From Chondrilla cf. caribensis (taxonomy: Eukaryota; Porifera; Demospongiae; Chondrillida; Chondrillidae), in the NCBI GenBank assembly GCA_964020155.1, contig OZ026570.1:382019-446018 (forward strand): 64,000 nt of DNA, written 5' to 3'. Positions 40,924-53,600 of this stretch are shown here, piece by piece. The position numbers and the translations under genes were made by a program. Position 1 is the stretch's first letter. The number at the start of each line of letters is the position of its first letter. The notes beneath the pieces are model-generated. The model did no database searches. It was not told the DNA's origin and saw nothing but the letters and a program-made list of their open reading frames with translations.

Positions 40924-41332
40924 TTACTCCAGACAATACTTGCAACACACTTTCGTTTTTGCCTTGATATTGGAGGTCTCCCTCAACTCAGCCACTCTCT
41001 GAGACACAGCGTCTGCTACAACTCTGACTTGCTTGACAAGCTCCCTACACATACCCACACAAGGCATATCTGACACAGTTGTGCACAGGACAAAAGGCAA
41101 CAACTGGAAATGATTTCATGGAACTAGAAGTGGCTTAGAAGGTGAGGAGGGAGTGAGAACTCACCTTGCTCTTTCTTGTTCTAATGGTCCTCCACTAACC
41201 TCCACGATCTCTTCAAATAACTTCAGGGCCGTTTCACACACAATCATTTCTTTGCCTAGATATTTACATGCGTATGTACAGTAGGTCAACACCAGTATAT
41301 TCATTCATCTCTCTCTCTCTCTGTGAGTGAGT

Positions 41333-41406
<74 letters not shown>

Positions 41407-41464
41407 ATGTGAGTGTGTGTGTGTGTGTGTGTGTGTGAGTGTGTATGTGTGTGTGTGTGTGTGT

Positions 41465-41510
<46 letters not shown>

Positions 41511-42541
41511 ATGTGAGTGTATGTGTGACAAACACAGACACCAGCAGAACAGTCTGTACCGTGAGTTGCTGATTGCAAAAGAGGCCAAACTCTTTCCCTA
41601 TTCTCCTGCTCTGCTTGCTCTTGCAAAAATTGATTCTCAAATGAACAAATATGTCCACCGTGTGTAATCTCAGACACCCATGAGATCATTGTGGACACAT
41701 CCAGGTTGACAAGGGCCCTGCGGAGAGCAAACACACAGCGTACCATTATGGTAACCATAGCACAGAGAAACCTGTGTATAGTGGTCACTATATTGGCAGG
41801 TTAGCTATGTATAACAGCAAAGTTACAAGCCCCAAAAGCTTCTATATTGCACACTTCATCCTACATATACAAACCACCTCTCTATAACAGCCAGGTTACT
41901 AAGTCAAAAAGGCCCCATAGTGTACAATTTAACCTATGTATGTATACAGGCTGCCTCTCTATAACAGCCACTTTTCCAGGTCCCATGGGCGGCTACTTCA
42001 GACAGGTTCCACTGTACATCAACTTGTAGACCAAAACAGGTTCAACTGCAATGATTGTTCGAAATGAATGAACGGCGCTTATGTGCAAACCACCTGAGCT
42101 ACAGAACCCTAGTCCAAACCAAAACATAGGATCAATGGGCTTAGTGTTAATACACACTCTGGGGCAGAAGTGGGTGCATTCTTCACAATTGACCACAATA
42201 TCCTATAACCACATATGTACATGGTACAGTATAGAGTCTATAGTGGACTGTCACTTTGTGTGTCAACACTGTACAATGCAGGTAAATCATAAAAAGTCAT
42301 GCTAACATTTTTTTCAAGTCTTCACTGAGGTTGAAATGGAGTTGATTGGTGATCAACAGCATCCATCACAATCTTCAACAAGCAAGGGAAGTGTAGATAA
42401 GTAAATCATAGCAAACACGAACGAAATGAAGCTTTGTATTTGCATACTAATATACCCAAACATACTTACCGGTAAAAACCATCTCTCTACACTTTACATT
42501 ACAGTGGTAATTTCTCTTTGTGTGGGACATAGGACCGCCAT
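40924..42541 (-). CDS. Unrecognised small protein, 5 exons (151 aa)
   Basis: Proposed exons on the minus strand: 42541-42503, 42372-42326, 41717-41560, 41255-41165, 41044-40924. All phases join without stops, giving 151 aa. The last three exons are the best supported: TMISWVSEITHGGHICSFEN, LFEEIVEVSGGPLEQERARE and VKQVRVVADAVSQRVAELRE. The C-terminal half looks helical and probably coiled coil, ending in a Cys-rich KVCCKYCLE. Exons 1-2 are weaker, with poor donor GTAATG and acceptor TTGAAG. The start has a good context (AAAATGGCGG) like WDTC1. There is no signal peptide or membrane segment, so it is probably a small cytosolic or nuclear subunit. I do not recognise the family. Confidence 0.55.
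41321..41527. repeat. (GT)n microsatellite with GA/AT interruptions
   Basis: About 200 bp of interrupted GT repeat in the intron 41256-41559 of the small minus-strand gene. Confidence 0.95.
41876..42016. mobile_element. Pogo/Tigger-like element fragments
   Basis: CCTCTCTATAACAGCCA occurs twice (about 41876 and 41955). The second leads to AGGTCCCATGGGCGGCTACT and ends CAGACAGGTTCCACTG-TA. In reverse complement that end is CAGTGGAACCTGTCTG beside TA, a Tigger-type terminus. It matches the unit of the 18247-18655 minisatellite. Confidence 0.6.
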
Positions 42542-42920
42542 TTTACCACGAAGGCCGCATATTTCCGTAAACTGATCACTATGTCGACGCAAACAGAAAA
42601 ACAAAACAGAGGGATTTCCATGGCAACGGTGAGAACGATATCGTTCTAGAATCTGATGTCATTCATAGTCATTTCCGGTTAGAAATGGCGCGATAAAAAA
42701 TAGGAAGTAGCTACTTGAACCCATTTCAAAATGACAATGAATATTCTGCCAAGGAAGAAAAGATTAGTTGTAAATTTGTGTCGGTGCCTCGTGTACGTGT
42801 TCATGTGCCTATTTTTGTCATACTTTAGTTCAATGAGTCGTACTAAGTAACTTTTGAAGGTTTTGTGTATAACGACCACGATCATGACAAACCTTTACAT
42901 GTTCAGGTATTCTCTTTGCT
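42542..42920. promoter_or_regulatory. Probable promoter region of the small minus-strand gene
   Basis: Upstream of the ATG at 42541. It includes a partial palindrome, AACGATATCGTT, near 42635. Nothing coding was recognised. It may also serve the putative plus-strand exon at 42921. Confidence 0.35.
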
Positions 42921-43231
42921 ATGGAATTACAATCCTGTTTGGAAGATGAAAAATTAATATATCGTAAGTTTTTAATATCTATACAACTTGGCCATTAATT
43001 AAATGTGATGAAAAATTTGCTGTGCAGTCTGCCCAGATGGGATCAAGAGGGTTGATATTGAATTTGTAATGACAGTCCATACACTCCTCCCTGCACCTGT
43101 GAGATCATGGAATCATGCATGGTGGAGAGTACCATTATGCCTACCATCTCAGCTCTGCTGTATTTTGCTACTTCAACTACTTGGTGTATTGTGCTTGTGC
43201 CCAATGTCTTTATCTAATGTATGCATCTAGT
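42921..43231 (+). CDS. Putative small gene or 5' exons, unrecognised
   Basis: ATG at 42921 opens MELQSCLEDEKLIY, followed by GTAAGT at 42964. A TGTGCAG acceptor at 43027 rejoins in phase to LCPDGIKRVDIEFVMTVHTL and stays open to TAG at 43229-43231. A GTGAGA at about 43101 could instead be a donor. The hydrophobic, Cys/Leu-rich end looks less like coding. This is a weak call based on splice-site fit only. Confidence 0.25.
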
Positions 43232-44430
43232 TCTTTACATCTTACTATGTTAAAAGCAGTCACTGTGGAGTTGAAATAATGAACATCTTTCTTCCCCATG
43301 TACTGCTGACTGCATTAGATCGAAGAAGATCGATAAAGGGTTCAGCACACTTGGTCGTTTCATTATTGGTTCAAGGCAGTTGAAAAACTTTTAACTGTAT
43401 GTAAGAATTAAAGAACAAATGACATTGATATTCATTCTGAAGCTTGTCAATGTTTGTAGTAGTTAGTATAACTTTTATGGTATTTGTACATTTGTAACTA
43501 ATAAGCTTCTTTAGGATTCTTTGGGTAGAGCTAGGAACGTCTCCAAGCCAGAAAGGTACATCAGTCTTTTCTGAAGACATTTGGGAGCAGTTGTGCTGGC
43601 TTGCAGTATGTACATCGCACGGTGAAGTGGACAAGTACATGTGTAGTATACAACTAGCTCGACTTGATAATGCTAATAAATGAATAATGCGTGAATTCTT
43701 GGAATGAGAACCGGTTTGATGATACGCTTCCTGAGTGCGCGGACACGGTTTGGATGACGTCACATGACGGACCCGCCCACCTCTTACGCACATACTCGTG
43801 CTGCGAAGAAGCAGCTATCTGTCTTAAAGTCTTCATACTTGTTCAAGTGATAATTGGGCCCGAATAGCCCTTCAAGGTAACTGGTTTGAAGTGTACATTA
43901 GCATCGACTATACCTCTGGTGTGTACACTGCTTCATTTGGGCCTTCTTCGTAGGATAAAGTTACCTGATCGAGTAGAACATTCGAGACTTGTGAATCTCA
44001 GTGCGTTGAGAGCAAAGTCATCTCCTTATTGTGGTGAGCACCTATTGCACGGTTCGCACGGTAGACCACGTTAGTGTATGTATGGATGCGTGTTTCACAC
44101 AAGCGAACACCATTCACGCATGAAGCCCTACTGTGCTCACTCGAGCGTGTCGAGTGTCCAATGGTTACTATTTAGTGGCCCTGTTAGATCCACACGTACT
44201 GGGGTGCTATGAGTAGGTGAGCGAATTCAGATGTGAGTATGGAACAGATACATATCATGCAGGTCTTCGCGAGTCCCATTCATTTTCCTGTTCATGATTG
44301 GACCAGTATCCCTTGTTGCAAACTATTTTACATATCTGCAGACTGAAATACTGACATTGTTCATTTTTATAGGTGTTTTTCCACAGTTTGTACTATTTGG
44401 ATCTCAACTATAATTTTGTTTTTTCAAGGT

Positions 44431-44474
<44 letters not shown>

Positions 44475-44624
44475 GCGTGTGTGTAAAAATGCACATAAAC
44501 CGTGTAAATACGTCACAGTACATGTGAAAAAAAGCAACATAATATTATGTGATTTCTGTTACTAATTTCGCAGACAGCTTGCAAAAAAGTGCCTATCTCT
44601 TGGAGGTGTAGACCAGCAGGCCGA
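43232..44624. other. Spacer and possible 5' UTR of the giant gene
   Basis: About 1.4 kb without a recognised coding exon. It holds a CG-richer stretch (about 43690-44130) that may include the promoter or untranslated exons, and a (GT)n run at 44432-44484. Confidence 0.4.
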
Positions 44625-47600
44625 ATGGCCCACAAACGTACGTGCTCGTATTTGAGTCATACAGTGGCACATTCGAACTTCACATGCCCTCACTCTGTTT
44701 TACAGGTACAACCCTCCTCGTGTGTGTGCTCGTGTCGCTGGTTTTCTCGGTGGCTGCTAACGGTTAGTTCACTGAATTGTACTGAAATTTATGATAATTC
44801 ATCAATCTCCACTTCGCAATCAACCTTATGTGAAGGATTTGTCCTGGCTGCAATAATATCAATGTATCTCACATTTTCTTTAGTGTTGTGTGTTGGATGT
44901 TTCAGTTACTGTGTCCTTGTATCCCTCTGAATTGTAGAATCAGAGCCGACGCTGGTGGAATGGAGCCTCAACATGGAGAAAGGCGAAGTCATCTTGACGT
45001 TCAGTGAGCTCGACCCCAATCTTGATGTTAAGTGCAGTAAACTTAGGCTGCGAGACTCGTTGGGTGAAATGGGACGTTTTCTGGATGATTCCGATGCGAC
45101 TCAAAACGGAAATGAAATTCTTTGCGATTTTGATAAAAAAGAAGCCACTATTGATGACAATGTCGACAGCAAGGAAAGCGAGTCTTTCCTTGCTGTGGAT
45201 TCGGGCAGTGGCATACTTTTTCAATTGAAAGAATTCGTAACTGACTGGGTCTCTCTGAATCCGAAGGTAAGTTTGCATCGACGTTCAAAACGTACCGTGG
45301 GAGTGAATTCTTCTGTTGTTAGTTTTGATATGTTTGATTTGAATACTGGTCGTGTGGTGATGGTTTTCTCCGAGCAGGTTGACTCCTCAGATGTCTCCAT
45401 TCCGAACAACCTCGTTTTTCAAGAAACAGCAATGGGCGGAGCCACCTACACCCTCACCACGACCACCTGTGGCACTTGTGCAACATTCAACATCTCCACC
45501 AATCAGACAACCATTTCGTTTCTTCTCTCGCCTGATGATCTCAATGGACTCAAAAGTGTTGAGAATTTGTGCACAAATCAGAGCAACTGCTTCCCGGCTC
45601 ACAAGGGGGCATTTCTGAGAGACGCCGATGGGGATTTTCTCAATCCTTACGACCCTGCTGATGCCGCAAAATACACCAGTGTGGTATTCACCCCCGATTC
45701 AGAGCCTCCCAACATTGATTCCTTCCACTTGGATCTCAGCACAAATGAAATCGTTTTGACTTTTGATGAGCCGATCCGAGCTGACACTATCGATCTCTCC
45801 AAGCTCACCCTCACCAACAATGCAGGTGGTGATATTGTACTGACGGACTCAACTGTTGACCCATCAACTGGTCTCACGCTGGAGGTCACTCTTGCTCTCA
45901 GCTCCAACGATATCACCGCTCTCAAGACAAACAGCACCATCGGCACCAGCACAACTGACACCAACATCACTGCCGATACAAATGCCTTTGCCGATCGAAT
46001 GGGCCTCAACAACAATGCAGGAATGTTGGCTGCATCAAATGTGATGAATGACACGTCAGATGTAGAATTGTCAAGCTGGTCACTGAACATGAACACAGGG
46101 ATGCTCCAGCTTACGTTCAACGATGTCATTGACTCAAATGGTGATGTGACGAGGATTGCCCTGGGGAAGACTGCAATGATGGAAGATCATTACTTGACAA
46201 ACAGTAGAATCACCAGTGGGAATGGGACCATTCAAACGATCGAGTTGTCTGCCTCCGATCTCCTTTCCATCAGGTCTGTTCCTGGTTTTGCTGTCGATAA
46301 CACAACTGTGTACCTGTTTGTTCAGGCTGCTGCATTCGGGGATTTGAGAGTACCTGCACGGGACATTCGTGCCGTCACCAGTAGAACAACCTTCTCACCA
46401 AACCAGTTCACACCAGACACACAACCACCAACCCTGGACAGTTTCACACTTGACATGAACACTGGTGTTCTTCATCTGACCTTTGATGAATCAATCAACA
46501 GCATTGATCTCACCTACCTCACTATACAATCCTCCAATATGACCCCCATCATTGATGTCCCGTTGACAGGCAGCATGATGATCACTTTTGCTGATTTCCG
46601 TCGAAAAATCAACATTCAACTTCTCCAAGCTGATCTTGTCAAACTGCAAGAAGATAGTGGAATTGCAACGACCACGACCAACACATACCTCAATATAACG
46701 ATGGGTGGAGCCAACGATACGGCCGGAAACAGCATCCTCACTGACATTGAGCAAGCTGCCTCCGTGATTCTCGACACGAGCTCCCCAACACTGGATACCT
46801 TCACACTGGACATGAACAATGGCGAGCTTACGCTGACCTTCAGTGAAGCTGTGGACCAGACAACTTTCGACATTTCTCAACTCAACATCACAGATGCAGC
46901 AACCATGTCGACCGTCTCAGTGTCTCCTACCATCTCTACCGGATCTACAGCAAGAAGAGGTTCAACAAGCAACATCGTAACTGTCCAACTCAGTGCATCC
47001 ACTGTGGTTGACCTGAAGCTGGAGACGAACTTGGCCACAATGGACTCAAATACGTTTTTGCTGACATCTGCCGGCCTCATCGAAGATACATCACCAATGG
47101 GAAATGTGTATGCTGGTAGTAGTGTGGGCATTGGAGGGACACTGATGTCGGATACCTCCGGCCCAAGGTTTTTACGTTTTGTGCTGAATCTCACTGATGA
47201 CACCATTCGGATCACTTTCGACGAACCTATGAACAGGACAAACGTGGATTTCAGCAGTATTGTCCTACAAGATTCCCTGGCTACACCGACCACCAACCTC
47301 TCCCTGGCTGGGTCATCCGTGTTAGCCCAGGATTGTGACACAGAGTGTGTTCTGAGCATCAAGCTCTCCACTGCCGACTCTAGGACCATTCGTGCTACGG
47401 AGGGGTTCGGTACCAGCCAGGCCGATACAGTGATCACAATCCAGGAAGATGCCCTTTTTGACTACAATCAGAACGGAATTGCTGCTATTCCAGCTACATT
47501 TGCTGTGAATGTTGTAAACGACGAGTCAGGACCTCTCATTGATGCCTTCAATCTCGACATCAACACGGGACTCCTCACCCTGGTTTATCCAGAGGAGGTG

Positions 47601-50600
47601 AACACCAGTAGCTTGGATCCGACGTACATCACCATTCAGTCTGCCGTCAACAGCACCGGTGTGGAGGTCACTTTAACCGGTGGCACTACCAACAACACCA
47701 ACCTCAGTGATACCGTCTTCATCACTTTATCGCGAGAGGATTTGAACAGGATCAAGGCTCTCACTGGCTTGGCTGTGTCGCCCACCACCACCTTCCTATC
47801 TCTGATGTCTCCAGCTTTGAAGGATGCTTACGGCAATGAGGTAGTGGAGGTCCCATCGACTGGAGGAATCATGGTGGATGTCCTCATCGGAGACACCAGT
47901 CCACCAGTACTCGAGAGCTTTGAGCTCAGACCTGGTCCAAACAAGTCGCTGATTTTGGCCGTCATTTTTGATGAAACAGTGGATGCGTCATCGCTGACTC
48001 CAGGATCTTTCGTCGTCTATGACGACAGTGGGAATTCAGTAAGCATCAGTGGTACTCCATCCACAGCGGATTCAAATGTCATTGAGATAACAGTAACAGA
48101 TGCTGTACTGAACACGATCCGTTCCATGTATCCACTGGGTGTTGACTCAAACCTCACCTTCCTCAACGCTTCTGCTAGCTCTGTGATGGACATGGCCGGT
48201 TACCCGGCTGCCCAGACCTTTCGTGTGCCAGGCGGGAACTTTACTGCGGACCTGGAACCACCCACTGCGACAGCCTTCACCTTGGACATGAACATGGGGA
48301 CACTAGCTGTAACTTTCGATGACGCAATCGACATCACTGTGTTTAACTCTTCTGAGATTGTGATCCAGTCGAGTTCGATGAGTGGGAGTGCAGAGGTGAG
48401 GCTCTCTGGAGACAATGGGACCACCATAAACAGGATGGTTCTTACTATCACTCTGATCGAAGACGATCTCGACTCCATCAAATTGAACACGTCTCTAGCA
48501 ATCAGTGACGCAACCACCTTCCTGTCATTCGGTGCTATTGGTATTGAGGATGATGGCGGGAATGTTGTCCGAGAAGTGGACGCCAACAATGCTCTCTCGA
48601 ATGTCACCTTCATCCCTGACACCACTCAAGCCGAGCTGAAGTCGTTCTCTCTGGATCTCGACTCCGGCAGTATCACCCTCTCGTTTGACGAACCTATGAA
48701 TGCCTCGTCATATTTTGGCGGTGGTGTATTCCTGGCCGATTCCCGCAGTGCAAATCCGAGCTACGTCCAACTGACCGGATCCACTCTCATCAGTCCTGTT
48801 CAAAATGGCCGCCTGCACACACTGACCCTAGTCAACAACATCCAAGCTATTTCTGTCAGTAGTGCTGGAGGCAGTCTGTCCACCAGTTACATGTACATCT
48901 TCAACAGTGCCCTGGAGGACATGAATGGTAACCCGGTGTTCCTCATCCAGCCCATCGAAGCAATACAGGCTGCCAACTTCACTCCCGACACTTCCCCTCC
49001 TGAGCTGGATAGCTTCACGCTCGACCTCGACAGTGGCCGGATCACTTATACTTTCACTGAATTTGTGAGAACAGATCCAACTAACAACATTTGGACACTC
49101 ACAGATTCTAATATGATGTTCACATTGAACTACACCTTGACAAGAGGTTTTGATGGGAGAGACAGTGCTTCTGACACTGTCATAATGAGTGGAACAGACC
49201 AAGATGACTTGAAGTTGCTTGGACTGTGTCTTCAGAATGCAAACTGCTTCGTATCCCATCCTGCGAACATCACAATGGACAGTGCCGGGCTGCTCAACAG
49301 CGAGAGAACCATCGCTAACGCACTGGCTGTGACCGTTGTTCCCGATTCTCGTCCTCCAACTCTCTCATCATTCTCAAGCTTCAATCTGATGGAGGGCTAT
49401 TTCGAGCTGTCTTTCAGCGAACCTGTCAATGGATCCTCAGTGAACTTCACCCTCATCACTTTCCAGAGTGCCAACGATGTGTCTCCCTTGGCTTCAGTCA
49501 CACTGACCAGTGGTAATGTCCTGGATGAGCTCACGACGACACTCAGAGTGAACCTCACCGAGGAGGACTTGAACAACATCAAGAGCGAACCCTATGTTTG
49601 CTCGCGAAGGTACAACTGTTACATCGCTCTGAATGGCAATGCAGTCAAAGATGCTTCTGGTAACTCCATTAACGCATTGACAGGCTCGTCAGCCAGAATA
49701 GCAAATGCCTTCACACTGGATCGTACCAACCCAGTACTCGAGAACTACACCCTCGATATGAACAACGGGACCATCACCTTGTCCTTCAATGAACCAGTGA
49801 ATCCAGACAACCTCCTTCCCAGTGCAGCCACCTTCTACTCCGAACGTGTCAATGTGGCAGGAGTCACACTGAATGTCACCCTCACTGGAGGATCTGCCAG
49901 CGGGGAGCAACAGGACTCCGAAATTGTGGTCCTCCTGAGCGAGGAAGACCTGGATCGGCTCAAACTCACAGACAATCTCACCACCAGCGTTGACAACACC
50001 TACTTGTCATTTTCGAGCGATTTCATCACAGATGCAGCCCATCCTGGTGACCCAGGAGGTAATCCAGTTGTGGAGATATTCTCAAATTCCTCTGAGAAAG
50101 CCTCCGGGTTCATCCCTGACACGACTCCCCCAGAATTGAGAGAATTTCAACTCGACTTGAACGAGGACACCATGATCCTGGTGTTTGATGAGCCAGTTCG
50201 TGTCTCATCAATTCTTGATTTCGGTAATTTTGCCTTCTTCTCCCGAAACATGGCTCCATCAGCAGCTCAGAGTTTGTCTGGAGGGACTGTGCTCAACAGC
50301 GATGTTGGGAGCCGTACCATCAGAATCCTTCTCACCAACAGTGACGTCGAGCAGCTCAAGTTGCTGGGGATGATCGGGAACAGCATCACGGACACCTTCC
50401 TCAGCATCAAGAATGACACCCTAGACGACATGGCGGGTAACGGTCTCATCGGCATCCAAAGGTTCCAAGCGACTGAGTTCATCGACGATGCTTCTCGCCC
50501 GATGTTACTCAACTTCACTCTGGACCACAACACGGGACTCCTTGATCTGTATTTTGATGACTTGATGAACATCACCACCTTCGATCCCACTGCCTTTCGA

Positions 50601-53600
50601 CTTCAAAATGCCATTCGGCGTGTGGGCGGGGGCTCAAACTACTACACTCTGATGTCATCTGATCTCATCAACACCAACAACAGCTTCAATGTCACCATCC
50701 AGTTGTCTGATGATGATTTCTACGAGATCAAGAGTCGAAGATCCCTTGCTCGGACAGCAAATCAGGCCTACATCACTATGCAAGCCTTCGGGTTGGATGA
50801 TGTTGATGGCATTGACGTCCTTGCCATCACTGATGGAAAAGCCTTGAAGGCTATCAACATCACAACAGATATTGATTCTCCGAGCGTCACCAACTTCGAT
50901 TTTGATGTGGATAAGGGTGTGCTGAACATCACTTTTGATGACTTTGTCGACCACACAAACGTCAACTTCACCGATATCTACATCCAGGATGCAGCTCCAG
51001 CCTCATCACCAGGTACACGCATCGCACTCACCGGTGGAACTGCTGAGGTAGGAGACAACAAGAGGACCCTCACCATCAACCTTCTCAAGTTGGACTTGAA
51101 CAGAATCAAGGAGCAGCCAATGCTAGCCACCTCTGAGACCAACACTTACTTATCAATCGATAATGGAGCTGTGCTGGATTTCTTCGACAATCCACTGATC
51201 GGACTCAGCGATGGGATGGCCATGAAAGTACGTAATTTCATAAACGATTCCTCCCCAGTTGAGTTGGAAGAGTTCGAATTTGATTTGAACTCCGGTGTTC
51301 TCCGATTGACGATGAGCGAGGTGGTTGACAGGACGTCTCTGAATGTGTCTGCCATTTCTTTGCAAGGAGAACGGAACATCACGGATCCAACTCTCTCCTA
51401 CACTCTCACCGGCAGTGCTGGAGTGCAGTATGACACCAACGATCCCAGTATCATTGAAGTCACCTTGACCAATTCGGACCTCAATGCCATCAAAGCTTTG
51501 AGAGACGTAGCCTCACATTCCGGCAGCACCTACATATCTCTGGATGCCACCTTTGTTGACGATTTGAGCGGGAACCCCACGCAGCTGCTTCCCAACTCGT
51601 CAGCTCAACGTGTGAGAGTTTTTCTGCCTGATCTCACGCCCCCTCAAATCAACACTTACGAGTTTGACCTGAACACAGGGAACCTCCTGCTGTACTTCAA
51701 CGAAACAGTCGATATAACGACATTCATGGTTTCAAATGTAACCATTGGCAACCAGAATGTACCTGTCTCTCAACACCAACTCACAGGGGGGACCTTCCCC
51801 AATGCACCCTCCGATGTGCTCAATGTCACCCTGAGCGATTTCGATTTGAACGAGATTAAGAAATTGGAAAGAGTTGCAGTGAATAACGATCCGACTACTG
51901 CAAGTATCTCACTTCCAACAGGCTTCATACTGGACATGGCTGGTCAGTCCGCAGTTGGCATATCGCAGAGGACGGCGGATACTTTCACGTCAGACACAAC
52001 TCCACCAGTGTTGGACGGTTTCACCCTCGACCTCAACTATGGTAGCTTGCTGTTGACATTCTCAGAGACTGTGCGTGGAAACACACTGGACCTCTCCCAG
52101 TTCACAATCCAGAACGAAACCACCATGTCTGCAACGACAGCGAGGATAAATTTCCCCCAGTCTGGGACAACCGACAATGATCCTGTTCTCAACGTGACCC
52201 TCTCCAAGGACGACTACACCTCACTGCAGCTAGTTAGGACCCTTGGGACCTCAGTGAGCAACACGTTCATTACCTACGTCAACAGCTCAGTGACCGACAT
52301 GGCTGGTATCGATATTGTTGGTATTCAAACAGGACTGCAAGGGTCTGTGATTGCGGATGAAAACTCGCCCTACCTTGAGGACTTTGATTTGGATCTGGGA
52401 ACTGGTATCCTCAAGTTGATCTTCTCCGAAACAGTCGAGGTTGCCTTCCTTGATGTGGAGTTGATAGTTCTCCAAAATGCAACCAACGACACCGACCACA
52501 CCTACAGGCTCACGCCCTCCAGCGTGGTGGTCAGTCAGGAGAACCATACTGTGGATATACAGCTGAGCATCACAGACGCCAACGCTCTAAAGTTGGATCC
52601 ATTCTTGGCCACGCAGACGTCCGGTGAAGACACCTTCATCACCTTCACAGCCAGGTTGGTGAATGATGTGGGCGACAACAGAGTTGTACCTATTTCTCCA
52701 AGATCTGCCAAACGTGTCCGGAACTTCGTGCAAGATGCAGTCGGACCAACTCTCACAAACTTCACCCTGGATGTGAACCAAGGATTTATACTGCTGACCT
52801 TTGATGAGGCTGTGAACGAGTCCTCCCTTGCAATGTCGAGAGCAACTATCTACTCCTCTCCCGGATCTTCCGTCTCTGTCACTCTCACAGACGATAGCAA
52901 CACTGTTCTCCCGACAACCGACCCTATTGTAGTCAAGGCAACGTTGGGCCCTAACGACCTTGACAACATCAAGGTGGCAGCACTGGGATGGAACACCAGC
53001 AACACCTTCATTTCAGTTCAACAAGGTGTCATACGAGATCTTTTTGCCAACGATGCATTTGAAATTGTATCGACCAATGCAATTCAAGCAGACAATGTTG
53101 TCATGGATGTGGTCAACCCCACCTTGCTCAGTTTTGATTTCGACCTTGATTCCGGAGTGATATTGATGTCCTTCGATGAAGCCGTGGACCTGAACACGTT
53201 CAACATCTCCCACTTCACCTTCCTCAACGACGGTCAGGACACAGGAAACAGAACGGTGATTTCGGAAAGTATCACAAATGTCTTCAAGAACTACACCAGT
53301 GACCCTCTACCAAGGAGGAACGTGTACATCCAGATGGACAACTCGGACTTGAACGAATTCAAGAGACAGCTGGTTTGTAGGGACAACCAGTCCTGTTTCC
53401 TTATCTTCCCTGCCACTGCTGTCAGCGATTATGCCAACCTGCCCCTCAACCCGCGTCTGGTTGCCCTTGCCGACGGCTCCCTCCCGGTGAGTGAAGTGAC
53501 TCCGGATACGACCAGTCCGAGATTGGTGGAATTCACCCACTTTGATCTCGACAACGGTTTGGTGATTCTCAGCTTCAGCGAAACCATCGACTTTGGATCA

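Noticed and set aside
43886..44074. Plus-strand 62-codon frame before the giant gene
   Set aside because: There is no recognisable similarity or splice link to the signal-peptide exon. It is possibly untranslated leader.
45267..45320. Strong donor-like AAG-GTAAGT inside exon 3 of the giant gene
   Set aside because: The frame continues directly into a recognisable second repeat in the same frame, so coding through is the simpler reading.
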